From: an uncultured Alphaproteobacteria bacterium
GTDB taxonomy: Bacteria; Pseudomonadota; Alphaproteobacteria; Paracaedibacterales; CAIULA01
Length of the DNA: 15,368 nt
Assembly (NCBI GenBank): GCA_903905285.1
Contig: CAIVFQ010000173.1
Coordinates: forward strand, 1-15,368
Direction of reading: 5' to 3'
Shown here: positions 8,170 to 15,368 of the stretch, piece after piece
How the letters are laid out: each line of letters begins with the position of its first letter
Numbering within the stretch: position 1 is the stretch's first letter
Notes under the pieces: model-generated
The model's input: only the letters and a program-made list of their open reading frames with translations
Told to the model about the DNA's origin: nothing
Databases searched by the model: none
Made by a program: the position numbers and the translations under genes

Positions 8170-9474
8170 GTGAGTCCTCAACCAAAAACCGCTCAATTTA
8201 CCTTTCAGGGCAAGGTTATCGACCTGCCTGTTTTGTCAGGAACTGAAGGGCCTGATGTTGTCGATATCTCGTCACTTTATAAGGAAACTGGGTTGTTCAC
8301 CTATGACCCTGGTTTCATGGCCACGGCCAGCTGTGCCTCTGCGATTACATTTATTGATGGTGAAAAGGGTCGCCTGCTTTATCGGGGATATTCGATTGCG
8401 GCATTGGCTCGAAACTGTGACTTTTTAGAAGTTGCCTATTTACTGCTGTATGGCGAATTACCTATCTCCGAACAAAGGCAAACGTTCGTCAAACAAATCA
8501 ATCAGCACACCTTGCTTCATGAACAGATGAGCAGCTTTTATGAAGGGTTCCGACGCGATGCGCACCCTATGGCAGTTATGGTTGGCGTTGTGGGGGCTTT
8601 GTCAGCCTTTTATCACGACAGCTTGGATATACACGACCCGCAGCAACGGGAGCTAGCATCTTTTCGGTTAATTGCCAAAATGCCAACTTTTGCCGCCATG
8701 GCTTATAAGTATTCATTGGGGCAACCGTTTTTATATCCCAAGAACCACCTTTGTTACTCTGGTAACTTGCTAAGAATGATGTTTGGTTTGCCCACGGAGG
8801 AGTACAAAATTAACCCTGTGCTGGTTAAGGCGATGGACCTTATTTTAATTCTTCACGCTGATCATGAACAAAATGCTTCAACCTCAACAGTGCGGTTAGC
8901 GGGTTCAAGCGGTGCCAACCCATTCGCCTGTATTGCATCAGGAATTGCAGCCTTATGGGGCCCAGCCCATGGAGGCGCGAACGAGGCTGTTTTAAACATG
9001 CTTAGACAAATTGGCGACAAACAGCACATACCAGAATTTATTAAACGGGCCAAAGATAAGGATGATCCTTTCCGTTTGATGGGCTTTGGTCATCGGGTTT
9101 ATAAAAACTATGATCCACGCGCGGTTGTGATTCGTGAAAGTTGCCATGAAGTCCTGTCGGAATTAGGCATCAAAAATGACCCCCTGTTAGATTTGGCGAT
9201 GGAACTTGAACGCATTGCCTTACAAGATGATTATTTTATTGAGAAAAAGCTGTACCCGAATGTCGATTTTTACTCTGGTATTATTTTCCGGGCGATGGGC
9301 ATTCCAGCCTCTATGTTTACGGTATTATTTGCCCTGGCCCGCAGCGTTGGCTGGGTTGCGCAATGGCAAGAAATGATTGCTGACCCGACACAGAAAATTG
9401 GCCGCCCACGACAACTTTACCAGGGATACGCTGAACGGGCTTTTGTGCCTGTCGAACAGCGTACAGTTAAATGA
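8170..9474 (+). CDS. gltA: Citrate synthase
   Basis: Citrate synthase condenses acetyl-CoA and oxaloacetate, the entry step of the TCA cycle. The 434-residue sequence is the Gram-negative type II form, with a beta-rich amino-terminal domain (1-50). Catalytic residues are recognisable as His267 in GPAHGGANE, His308 in [14 protein letters not shown] and Asp366 in NVDFYSG. The segment [14 protein letters not shown] (229-242) is also diagnostic. The start is a GTG at 8170 with a modest AAGG upstream (8157-8160). The protein ends normally (RPRQLYQGY...) at a TGA, good evidence that TGA is a real stop in this genome. That TGA overlaps the ATG of the small gene that follows. Confidence 0.97.
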   Translation: MSPQPKTAQFTFQGKVIDLPVLSGTEGPDVVDISSLYKETGLFTYDPGFMATASCASAITFIDGEKGRLLYRGYSIAALARNCDFLEVAYLLLYGELPISEQRQTFVKQINQHTLLHEQMSSFYEGFRRDAHPMAVMVGVVGALSAFYHDSLDIHDPQQRELASFRLIAKMPTFAAMAYKYSLGQPFLYPKNHLCYSGNLLRMMFGLPTEEYKINPVLVKAMDLILILHADHEQNASTSTVRLAGSSGANPFACIASGIAALWGPAHGGANEAVLNMLRQIGDKQHIPEFIKRAKDKDDPFRLMGFGHRVYKNYDPRAVVIRESCHEVLSELGIKNDPLLDLAMELERIALQDDYFIEKKLYPNVDFYSGIIFRAMGIPASMFTVLFALARSVGWVAQWQEMIADPTQKIGRPRQLYQGYAERAFVPVEQRTVK

Positions 9475-9641
9475 CCCAGTCTTTTGAACATTATGGAATA
9501 AAAACTTATTATAACGCCCACGCCGTTATGAAACGGGCTGGTAATAGGAATAAGGTTCCGAAAACTTTGCTGTTAAAACGGATTTTAAAAATCAGTTTAA
9601 TTGTTGGCCCCCTGTTGGCGTTGTTACTATGGCTGTCTTAG
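9471..9641 (+). CDS. Small single-span membrane protein, 56 residues, unknown
   Basis: An open frame begins with an ATG that overlaps the gltA stop (ATGA) and ends at TAG 9639-9641. It has a basic amino-terminal half ([17 protein letters not shown]) and then one hydrophobic helix ([15 protein letters not shown]) at the end, so it would insert with its positive half in the cytosol. I do not recognise the family. The coupled start and the ordered layout support a real gene. Without homologues, chance cannot be excluded for a frame of this size. Confidence 0.55.
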   Translation: MTQSFEHYGIKTYYNAHAVMKRAGNRNKVPKTLLLKRILKISLIVGPLLALLLWLS

Positions 9642-9770
9642 ATTCTTCGTTTTCATCTTTAATTAGATTACTTGCGAAAGTCGCTGCGGCTGAGGGAGAG
9701 CTAGGAGCATACGGCGCGCAGAAGCGGAGTATACATAATGGTACATGAGCATTCGAGCACCGGAGCGACG
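9642..9770. repeat. GC-rich, repeat-like segment fused to the start of hsp33
   Basis: From about 9676 to 9770 the DNA is clearly richer in G and C than other intergenic DNA here. It is open in more than one frame, including a minus-strand frame from 9780 to 9592, and contains near-repeats (GGAGCATACGG at 9703, CGGAGTATACA at 9725). It supplies an extra ATG (9738) with its own GGAG, in frame with hsp33, adding MVHEHSSTGAT. These traits resemble the dispersed short elements of rickettsial genomes that insert near or into genes, but no second copy lies in this window and I could not search. Confidence 0.35.
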
Positions 9771-10676
9771 ATGATATCACCTGCCACAGTAGAGTTTCAC
9801 AAGGGGTCTATAGAAGGGGTTGTTCCCTTCTACCTCGACCATGCCCACGTTAAGGGACGTTTGATTCGCCTGGGACCATTGGTTGAAACGCTTTTGGCAA
9901 ATCACCAATATCCTGATCTGGTTAACCAATATATCGCTGAGTTGATTGCGCTGGCTGCCGCCTTGTCGATTGATGTCAAATATGATGGTATTTTTACCCT
10001 ACAGATTTCGGCCCAACCTGATCACAAGGGACCCATCCGCCTTGTGACTGTTGATATCAACACGCAGGGGGATGTTCGCGCCTATGCCCAGTTAGACCCC
10101 ACGGCTAATCAACAACCCTCGTCTTTGAGGAACACCTTTGGCCAAGGATTTATGGTATTCACGGCTGACCTTGCGCAGCAAGCCGAATGATATCAGGCGA
10201 TTGTCGAATTAACGGGCGAAACGTTGGCAGACTGCATGCACCACTTTTTCCGCCAATCTGACCAAATTCCAACGGGGTTGGTTCTGTTTAGTCAACCTTC
10301 CGCTTCCTCAGGTCAGTTGATGGCCGGGGCGCTTATTCTACAACGTCTGCCTTTTAACGCGGGCAGCACGTTTGAAGAAAAAGAACAAGACGAAGACGAT
10401 TGGATAACAAACCTAAGTCTCTTGGGAACCTTAACCAAGCGTGAATTGTTAGACGCCACTTTAAGCAGTGAGAAACTTTTGCATCGCCTGTTTCATGAAC
10501 GACAGTTGCATTTGTTAGAACCAAAACCTTTACAGGCCAAATGTTCTTGTTCAAGAGATCGCATTGAAAAAGTCATTAATAACTTCCCCCTGGAAGATCG
10601 GTTGGAAATGGCCGTTGATGGCGAGATCAAAGTCATCTGCGAATTTTGTAACGCCGACTATCGATTTGTCATTTAG
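9771..10676 (+). pseudogene. hslO: Hsp33 redox chaperone interrupted by one in-frame TGA
   Basis: Hsp33 is a cytosolic holdase switched on by oxidation of a zinc-bound cysteine centre. The ATG at 9771 has GGAG five bases upstream (9762-9765); an in-frame ATG at 9738 is possible but belongs to the repeat-like segment. The frame runs through VKGRLIRLG, a normal chaperone core, and reaches a TGA at 10188-10190. It then continues in the same frame with YQAIVELTGETLADC, FRQSDQIPTGL and the complete zinc motif KCSCSRDR...CEFCNADY to the TAG at 10674. In relatives the position is arginine (ERYQG), so a single C-to-T change of CGA explains the stop. Everything else looks conserved, so the lesion is recent, bypassed by readthrough, or an error. 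As written, the product loses all four zinc cysteines. Confidence 0.88.
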
Positions 10677-10717
10677 AATAACTACAGGCTCTTGTATGAG
10701 GAAAAAGCTTCATTAAA

Positions 10718-11461
10718 TCATGAAAATTCCGTGGCTGCCTCAATATTACGCATAAAAAAATGAGTCTTGTGAATTTCTTTTAACTGATATAATTTCGCTG
10801 GTTTTTTCCCATCCTGCCTCGTTCGTTCTGTGTCCTCCAAGATATCAACCCCTAGAATTCTTCTGCGAAAAGATTTATGGTCTATTTTCTTGCCAATAAT
10901 AATTTCATATACCTTTTGTAATTCGCCCAACGTAAAATCCCTAGGCATTAGATATATGGGAAGCGACGTATATAATACTTTATTTCTTAGACGTTCTGTA
11001 CATCTCAGCAATATTTCTGCGTGGTCAAACGGCAAGGAATCTTTTATTTTTCCATTTTCTATTTTTGACCATTTTATAGAATCAGAACCTTTTCCGGCTT
11101 TTAATTCAATACTATCGCAAGGTATAAGTGCAAAATAGACTGTGGTAACAGATCAGCCGCGTGGGTCTCTTGTTGCATTTCCAATAGTTTCAAACTGCTC
11201 TAAGTAAGGCGCCTTGACGCCTGTTTTTTCTTCAAGCTTTCGCTTCGCGGTTTCCTCTAGATTTTTATCCTGATAAATATCGATATACCCGCCTACTAAA
11301 GACCAATAACCTTTATAAGGAAGGCTCGAACGTTCCACTGTTAAAACATGTAACTGTTCATTAAAGATTGTAAAAATCACAATATCCACGGCCACACAAG
11401 GTTGACTAAAAACTGGAGCACCGCATTCTTTTAAAGATTTTCCTTCTTCAGTATTGTTCAT
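10718..11461 (-). pseudogene. NrtR-like protein (Nudix-like domain plus winged helix) with an in-frame TGA
   Basis: NrtR proteins join a Nudix-like domain that senses ADP-ribose or related molecules to a winged-helix DNA-binding domain, and often regulate NAD metabolism. The amino-terminal part shows GYWSLVGGYIDI, then KRKLEEKTGV in place of the Nudix REUxEExGU, so at least two acidic positions are lysine and hydrolysis is doubtful. It reaches TRDPRG and then TGA at 11155-11153. Relatives have tryptophan here (DPRGW), and the same frame continues with SVTTVYFALIP. The carboxy-terminal part has the winged helix FTLGELQKVYEII...FRRRILG and ends at a TGA at 10720-10718. A single TGG-to-TGA change explains the break. 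It lies 79 bases after the NAD-kinase-like gene and appears to be the last gene of that operon. Confidence 0.8.
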
Positions 11462-11540
11462 TTCATTTATTTCAATGATATTGGTGTTGAGTAATCACCG
11501 TATAATGGCACTGAGCCAATGATATATCAACTTCTGACTT

Positions 11541-12479
11541 TCACACAACTAGATAGCTTTTCTTATCTGCAACACTTACAGTCGCTTTTGTTCCTGCATT
11601 AAATTCAAGAAAATCACTTTCCATCCCATCGCTAAAAATTATGCCATCTTGCGCCATCATTGATGTTACCGTCATTTGGCTACTTTTTGTGATTGAACCA
11701 AATATAAGATCAGTACCCGTTGTTTTATTTGGAAAAGGTTCTCTGACACTATAACAAAGATAATTTGCTGACCAATCAAACCCCTGATAATTTTTTGGTC
11801 GCTTAATTTCTCCTTGTTCTTGGTGCATAATTCCGCTGGCTCCCGCTAATATACTTTTAAGCCATCCCGTAGAACCTAATCCCGTAGATATAATAATTCC
11901 GCTGGAAGATTGTTGTTCTTTTTTATCCCCCATCTCAATCACATATCGTGCTGATGTATGACTTCTGGGGCCAATAAACAGATCATTAACAGCATGCATA
12001 ACATGGCCATTATTAGTCTCTATTTTTGCAAGGGTAATTTCTTTCAGATTTCGTTTGGCCTTGAACAAATCTTTAACGACAGCACCAGCGTCGTGTGTTT
12101 GAAAGGGAAGCAATACTCCCTCCCAGCGAGTTGGGTCGGGATTAATTGCTATAATCGGTTGGTTATCCAGGTATTTAAACGTATTTGCCACAAGGCCATC
12201 TTGTCCAACCACAACAACTATGTCATTTTTACCAAAGATAAAATTGGGAACATAAGCTCGTTCAAGTAATTGCAGCCTACCAATTTTTTGCAACTCTCGC
12301 TCTACGTCAGAAATTGCTCTCTTGTATATTTGATCCTCAATCAAATAGTCACTGAAATCTACCCCCAAGTTTTCGACGTAAAATTTGGCTTGATCTAGTG
12401 TATTAAATTTAGTGATGACGTCATCAAGTCTAGTTTTTCTAGTGATAACTACAATTTTGTTTTCTGATAAATTAGGCAT
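11541..12479 (-). CDS. NAD-kinase-like (ATP-NAD/sugar kinase superfamily) protein
   Basis: The 312-residue protein has the layout of NAD kinases. The GGDG loop appears as VVVGQDGLV (GQDG at 92-95, keeping the key Asp), followed by PIIAINPDPTRWEG. Next come NDLFIG (165-170), and the substrate loop SSGIIISTGLGSTGW (192-206), matching the family DGxxxSTPTGSTAY. A late acidic segment SDGMESDFLEF follows. It differs enough from housekeeping NadK, including an extended amino-terminal half and GQDG instead of GGDG, that I place it in a divergent subfamily. Substrate is unknown; NAD is the obvious candidate. It starts 4 bases after the SPFH gene stop, with GGGGTAG upstream, and is followed by the NrtR-like gene, so the three form one operon. 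This is the only member without visible damage. Confidence 0.8.
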   Translation of the reverse strand: MPNLSENKIVVITRKTRLDDVITKFNTLDQAKFYVENLGVDFSDYLIEDQIYKRAISDVERELQKIGRLQLLERAYVPNFIFGKNDIVVVVGQDGLVANTFKYLDNQPIIAINPDPTRWEGVLLPFQTHDAGAVVKDLFKAKRNLKEITLAKIETNNGHVMHAVNDLFIGPRSHTSARYVIEMGDKKEQQSSSGIIISTGLGSTGWLKSILAGASGIMHQEQGEIKRPKNYQGFDWSANYLCYSVREPFPNKTTGTDLIFGSITKSSQMTVTSMMAQDGIIFSDGMESDFLEFNAGTKATVSVADKKSYLVV

Positions 12480-12483
12480 TTTT

Positions 12484-13316
12484 CTACCCCAATAATTGAG
12501 CTAACAAATCAGGAGAGATATTAAGCTGACCTATCTTACCCGCATTTTCAGCTAAACCTTTGAATGAAGCTGCTATCAGTCGAGCAGGGTCCATTCCAAC
12601 CATAGCCAAAGCTTGAATAGTTTTAGGGTCGATCTTGCTCATTGCAGCCATGCTGACTTCAATAGAATACGCTTTAGCCGCTGCTTCTTTTTTTCTATTT
12701 TCCATAGCTAAAGAAACAAGTTCTTCATTTTTTCGCTCTAAGGCAATTTTTCCTGCAAGATCAGCTTCACGCATTTGGCGCTTTTTTTCTTCAATAGCAA
12801 TATCAGTTTTTAGTTCATTTTCTTTGATCATTCGTTCTTGTTGAATTGCTGCGTTGCGTCGCAAGTAAACAGCAGCATCCGCTTGTTTCAATAAGGTTTC
12901 TCTTGTTTCTGCTTCTAAAGCTCGTGAGGTTTCCTTGTTAGCTTTAATGCCTATAATAGAAAAACCGACAACCTCAACTCCCAGAATTTTAAGGGAGCTT
13001 GATTCAATTAATTCCTTTTGAATCGTTTCCGTAATACCATCAGCAGAAGATAGTGCTGCTCTTAAATCAAGTTTTGCTAATTCTTTACGAAGCAATACTT
13101 GAACTAAGTTAACGATCCGTTTCGATAATTTTTTTGGATCTTCAGAGTTATATTCTCCTTGCTCATTCAGCGTGTAATTCAACATTTTTGTTAAAGCATG
13201 AACGTCAAAAATCTTAGAAGTTACTTGCCCTTGAATCGTTCTTTTAATATTTTACTATTTCTATATTTTATTAAATATAGTGAAGGATCAGTCTTTACAA
13301 ATTTAATGCCAAACAT
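12484..13316 (-). pseudogene. SPFH/band-7 domain protein with an internal deletion and frameshift
   Basis: SPFH proteins assemble as ring-like scaffolds on membranes. The original start is probably the ATG at 13316, with GGGGAG seven bases upstream (13329-13324). It reads MFGIKFVKTDPSLYLIKYRN and stops after 31 residues at 13221. The neighbouring frame is open through the same point and continues TIQGQVTSKIFDVHALTKM into the rest of the SPFH domain. A long charged coiled-coil follows (RNAAIQQERMIKENELKTDIAIEEKKRQ and on) and the ending IGQLNISPDLLAQLLG. Relatives have roughly 40 residues between YRN and TIQGQV that are absent here, so DNA has been lost near 13225-13245 and the frames no longer match. 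A shortened protein could start at the ATG at 13185 (233 residues). Confidence 0.78.
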
Positions 13317-13348
13317 CTTTACTCTCCCCAGACAATTTACTAAGTTAA

Positions 13349-13363
13349 GTGGCTCACAGCCAC
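13349..13363. promoter_or_regulatory. Inverted repeat between promoter and start of the SPFH operon
   Basis: GTGGCT and AGCCAC are perfect inverted halves around CAC. The site lies about 33 bases before the SPFH ATG, upstream of its Shine-Dalgarno. A 6+6 palindrome here could be an operator, perhaps for the operon's own NrtR-like regulator, or a hairpin in the leader RNA. No poly-T run follows on the coding strand, so it is not a standard terminator. Confidence 0.4.
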
Positions 13364-13368
13364 AAACA

Positions 13369-13399
13369 TATAGTGGCACAAGGCCATTATCATTGTCAA
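13369..13399 (-). promoter_or_regulatory. Possible promoter of the SPFH/NAD-kinase-like/NrtR-like operon
   Basis: On the minus strand a perfect -35 TTGACA (13399-13394) is followed by ACTATA (13374-13369). The 19-base gap is longer than the usual 17. Position upstream of the SPFH start and the exact -35 box favour a promoter, but the spacing makes it weak or regulated. Confidence 0.35.
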
Positions 13400-13609
13400 G
13401 CGGTGCCGGATGCTAAACCATTACTTGTTTGATGTAACGATTTAAGGTTACGACCAAAGAAATTGAAAACTCTGGGTTTTTATGGATAAATATTTTTTAC
13501 GGGAATAAGTCGAGAAAAACGTACTCAGCCTCTAAAGGCTTTTATGTCGCCATTTATAAGAAAAAAATCAAATAGGAAATTGATCAAAATTATCTGAAAA
13601 AAATTATCC

Positions 13610-14110
13610 CTAACGAGATTGGCTGCAGTCTAAAACAATCGGGAAATGGACAACTTCCCTAAACTTTTCCAAGTGTATGGTGCCTGTAATTTGAATCTCC
13701 AAGGCCTGTTTAAGCTTGTTAAATTTGTCAACTTTCACTTGTATATCAGTGACCCTGGGTTCAAAGGTGGTGATTGCCTGTTGGCACAGTTGACAAATGC
13801 GACCCCACTGACTGGAATTCGACGCATCAAACGACTGAAAATCTTGAAAACCAAACAAAGAAGGTAGGCCAAAATTTAAGGGGTCTTGACTAAGGTCTTC
13901 ATAGTCTTCGTTCTTTGCTGTTAAGCGGGTGTTAAGAACCGCCGAAATTTCCCGTTGAATCGATTCAATCAATTGTTTAGACGTCAGTAATAATTTATGG
14001 GAAGGATCAACTTTTTCTTCCGGATTATCATCCATTAATCGATCGAACAAAGGTGGCTTAGCACCAATTTGATTTTTTGGTTCGTTGTAAATTTTCTTCA
14101 GTGCGCGCAT
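13610..14110 (-). CDS. TssE-like type VI secretion baseplate protein (gp25 family), orphan
   Basis: TssE is a baseplate-wedge subunit of type VI secretion systems, related to phage T4 gp25. The frame can start at TTG 14125 or ATG 14110; I prefer the ATG, giving 166 residues, though neither has a strong Shine-Dalgarno. Family landmarks appear in order: LFDRLMDDNPEE near the start, SIQREISAVLNTR, LNFGLPSLFGF, and ITTFEPRVTDIQVKV, followed by the hydrophobic strands of the last domain. The spacing between them suits the family. No other type VI gene is visible in the window. So it either belongs to a system with scattered genes, is a relic, or serves a related contractile device. Confidence 0.72.
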   Translation of the reverse strand: MRALKKIYNEPKNQIGAKPPLFDRLMDDNPEEKVDPSHKLLLTSKQLIESIQREISAVLNTRLTAKNEDYEDLSQDPLNFGLPSLFGFQDFQSFDASNSSQWGRICQLCQQAITTFEPRVTDIQVKVDKFNKLKQALEIQITGTIHLEKFREVVHFPIVLDCSQSR

Positions 14111-14483
14111 TTCATTTCGTCGCAATTGATGGGTCTTACCTTTAGTGTATCTCCGAAATTTATTAAGAGATACCCTTTAAAAACCGCCCCCTACTCAGCG
14201 GTATTTTTGGCGTAATCAACGCTGCTGACCATTTTCCCTTTGTTGTTGCCATTCACATCATAAACAAAAACGGTATTTGTTTTGCCAGTAATGCTGAGGC
14301 ATATAGCTAATCCCCTATAAAACGATTACGGGGTTTCCCGACATGATCTTCGGTGTTCATTCACTCATCTAAACTCCGCCGGCATAAGATTATATAAATG
14401 AAATTTTGTATTTCTTCTTGAAGTTTATAGATAATAAATTATATAAGTATCATAATCAATTCTAAATACCTTCGGTTTTTATT
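14111..14483. other. Non-coding or degraded stretch between the TssE-like and Tgl-like genes
   Basis: There is no complete gene. On the minus strand, a frame open from about 14320 down to a TAG at 14192-14190 reads like the tail of a protein (ITGKTNTVFVYDVNGNNKGK), but it has no start, and an upstream stop closes it after about 45 codons. It could be the remnant of a lost gene; I do not recognise it. The last 100 bases are very AT-rich and hold the candidate promoter of the next gene. Confidence 0.35.
14418..14447 (+). promoter_or_regulatory. Candidate promoter for the Tgl-like gene
   Basis: TTGAAG (14418-14423) and TATAAG (14442-14447) are separated by 18 bases, in a strongly AT-rich stretch 37 bases before the start codon. 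By-eye call; AT-rich DNA yields such matches easily. Confidence 0.4.
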
Positions 14484-15251
14484 ATGAAAAGATTTTTTTT
14501 AATTCTATTTTTGTCTTCTTTAGACCCTTTATCGGCATCCGATTGCTTAACCCCTGAAGAACAACAAGCCGAAATTGGCAGGGCCTTATACAAAACCAAT
14601 TGTCTTACTCAGGCAGAAATAAATTCTGAAGTGGCGCACATAGCAATAGAAACTTATCAAGAGATTAATAGAAATTGGACGTACGGCCAAGAAAATCAAA
14701 GAGGTTCCATAGGATCTAGCTATTGGAAATGGGAAATTCTTGCTTTGAGGGATCATAATGTCCCAACGGCTGTCTTTCAAGGCAAAGATATTTCCCAAAT
14801 GTTCCCTGCCCTAAAAGACATTGTTCTACATAAAGCAAGCCTTGAATGCACAGCAGCAGGAAAGGCTGTTAGAAGCATTGCTTTAGCAACAATTCTTGGG
14901 AAAAATTCGTTTGAGGCCTATGTCAACCTATTATTAATTGATAAAGGGTTAGCGTTGTCTTCACCTGAGTTATATCAGCTGCTGCCTTATGGCAAAGGCA
15001 GTGGAGAAGAACGTTTTTATCAAGACACTCGCAAACGAGAAAAGGGACACTTCGTGTACATAACGAATATACCAGACTACTTTGATATAGTTGACGGTGG
15101 GGCATCTTCAGGTGAGAACGTCGTGTGTGTTGGAAATAACCGATATATTGGATTTGGAGAACGTTTCAAAGATGGCCCCTTATCTGAGGAACAGATAGCG
15201 GAAAACTTTTATACTGACTTGGGAAAGCATGCTGAGTTTCTAAAAAGGTAA
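14484..15251 (+). CDS. Exported protein-glutamine gamma-glutamyltransferase (Tgl-like)
   Basis: The 255-residue protein starts with a signal peptide (MKRFFLILFLSSLDPLSA, cleavage near 18). The mature part aligns by eye with Bacillus Tgl, the spore-coat transglutaminase that joins glutamine to lysine side chains. Shared landmarks are SSYWKW (78-83; TTYWRV in Tgl), the Glu-Cys pair LECTAAGKAV (E121, C122; FECATAIVI in Tgl, where Cys116 is the nucleophile), GHFVYITNIPDYF (GDCLYFKNPEFD), and GENVVCVGNNRYIGFG (Glu211; GENVILLGEDKYFAHG, containing the second catalytic residue Glu). The order and spacing match. Tgl in Bacillus has no signal peptide, so export here suggests action on envelope or host proteins. 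Two extra cysteines (21, 40) lie near the mature start. No clear Shine-Dalgarno precedes the ATG. Identification rests on remembered family sequence. Confidence 0.68.
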   Translation: MKRFFLILFLSSLDPLSASDCLTPEEQQAEIGRALYKTNCLTQAEINSEVAHIAIETYQEINRNWTYGQENQRGSIGSSYWKWEILALRDHNVPTAVFQGKDISQMFPALKDIVLHKASLECTAAGKAVRSIALATILGKNSFEAYVNLLLIDKGLALSSPELYQLLPYGKGSGEERFYQDTRKREKGHFVYITNIPDYFDIVDGGASSGENVVCVGNNRYIGFGERFKDGPLSEEQIAENFYTDLGKHAEFLKR

Positions 15252-15313
15252 CTACCCAGGTTGGGAAAGAAAAAAGTGTTTAAAGTTTTGTTCAAATCAT
15301 TCATAAGTTTTGT

Positions 15314-15368
15314 ATGGATAAAAAAGATAAAGAGATAGAAGCCCTCAAAGAAGAGATAGTCGTACTCA
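15314..15368 (+). CDS. Start of a gene running off the window, charged coiled-coil-like
   Basis: An ATG at 15314 opens a frame of 18 codons to the window end: MDKKDKEIEALKEEIVVL. The alternating charged and hydrophobic residues suggest a coiled coil. There is no strong Shine-Dalgarno. It follows the Tgl-like gene by 62 bases on the same strand. Too little is present to name it. Confidence 0.4.
   Translation, partial: MDKKDKEIEALKEEIVVL

Noticed and set aside
9592-9780. Minus-strand 62-codon frame upstream of hsp33
   Set aside because: It is antisense to the small coupled gene and the repeat-like segment, and shows no domain or signal features.
9471-11461. UGA read as tryptophan (alternative genetic code)
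   Set aside because: Era and GltA end at TGA exactly where the families end, long conserved genes here contain no internal TGA, and the hsp33 site is arginine rather than tryptophan in relatives. The standard code with nonsense mutations fits better.
13198-13416. Plus-strand 72-codon frame
   Set aside because: It is the complement of the SPFH amino-terminal region and its promoter, which explains its openness.
1-15368. CRISPR arrays, complete insertion sequences, rRNA
   Set aside because: No regularly spaced repeats, transposase motifs or rRNA-like segments were seen on either strand.

Overview
This window looks like chromosome from an alphaproteobacterium, most plausibly a host-associated lineage such as Holosporales or a Rickettsiales-like group. 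That is inferred from protein style (Era, TpiA, TyrS, AnmK, MlaD, GltA), moderately AT-rich DNA, small operons mixed with poorly conserved exported proteins, and an unusual density of damaged genes. I ran no searches, so the taxonomy is an inference.

Layout. 1-326 is AT-rich and gene-poor. 327-2713 (+) is a tightly packed operon: an exported CarF/TMEM189 (Kua)-type lipid desaturase split by a one-base frameshift, then era and tpiA, joined by short stop/start overlaps. A well-formed promoter drives a CAU-anticodon tRNA (2927-3003), most likely tRNA-Ile2. On the minus strand, 6452-2989 holds tyrS followed by two paralogous exported HAF-repeat proteins; the second ends inside the tRNA. From 6508 (+) comes anmK, mlaD, gltA, a 56-residue membrane peptide gene and an hsp33 interrupted by one in-frame TGA. 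A GC-rich, repeat-like segment sits just before hsp33.

The minus strand from 13316 to 10718 carries an accessory three-gene module: an SPFH/band-7 protein, a NAD-kinase-like protein and a NrtR-type protein (Nudix-like domain plus winged helix). Two of the three are broken: SPFH lacks an internal segment, and the NrtR-like gene has TGA at a tryptophan position. Then come an orphan TssE-like (type VI baseplate, gp25 family) gene at 14110-13610 (-), a non-coding or degraded stretch, a secreted protein resembling Bacillus Tgl transglutaminase (14484-15251, +), and the start of another gene.

How it fits together. The core genes (ribosome assembly GTPase, glycolysis, TCA cycle, Tyr-tRNA synthetase, anhydromuropeptide recycling, lipid transport) look intact and use the standard code; Era and GltA both end at TGA. 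The accessory genes carry the lesions. The pattern fits ongoing gene decay in a host-restricted bacterium, with stop readthrough, slippage or assembly error as alternatives. The items most worth follow-up are the exported Tgl-like transglutaminase, the CarF-like plasmalogen-type desaturase, and the SPFH/NAD-kinase-like/NrtR-like module.
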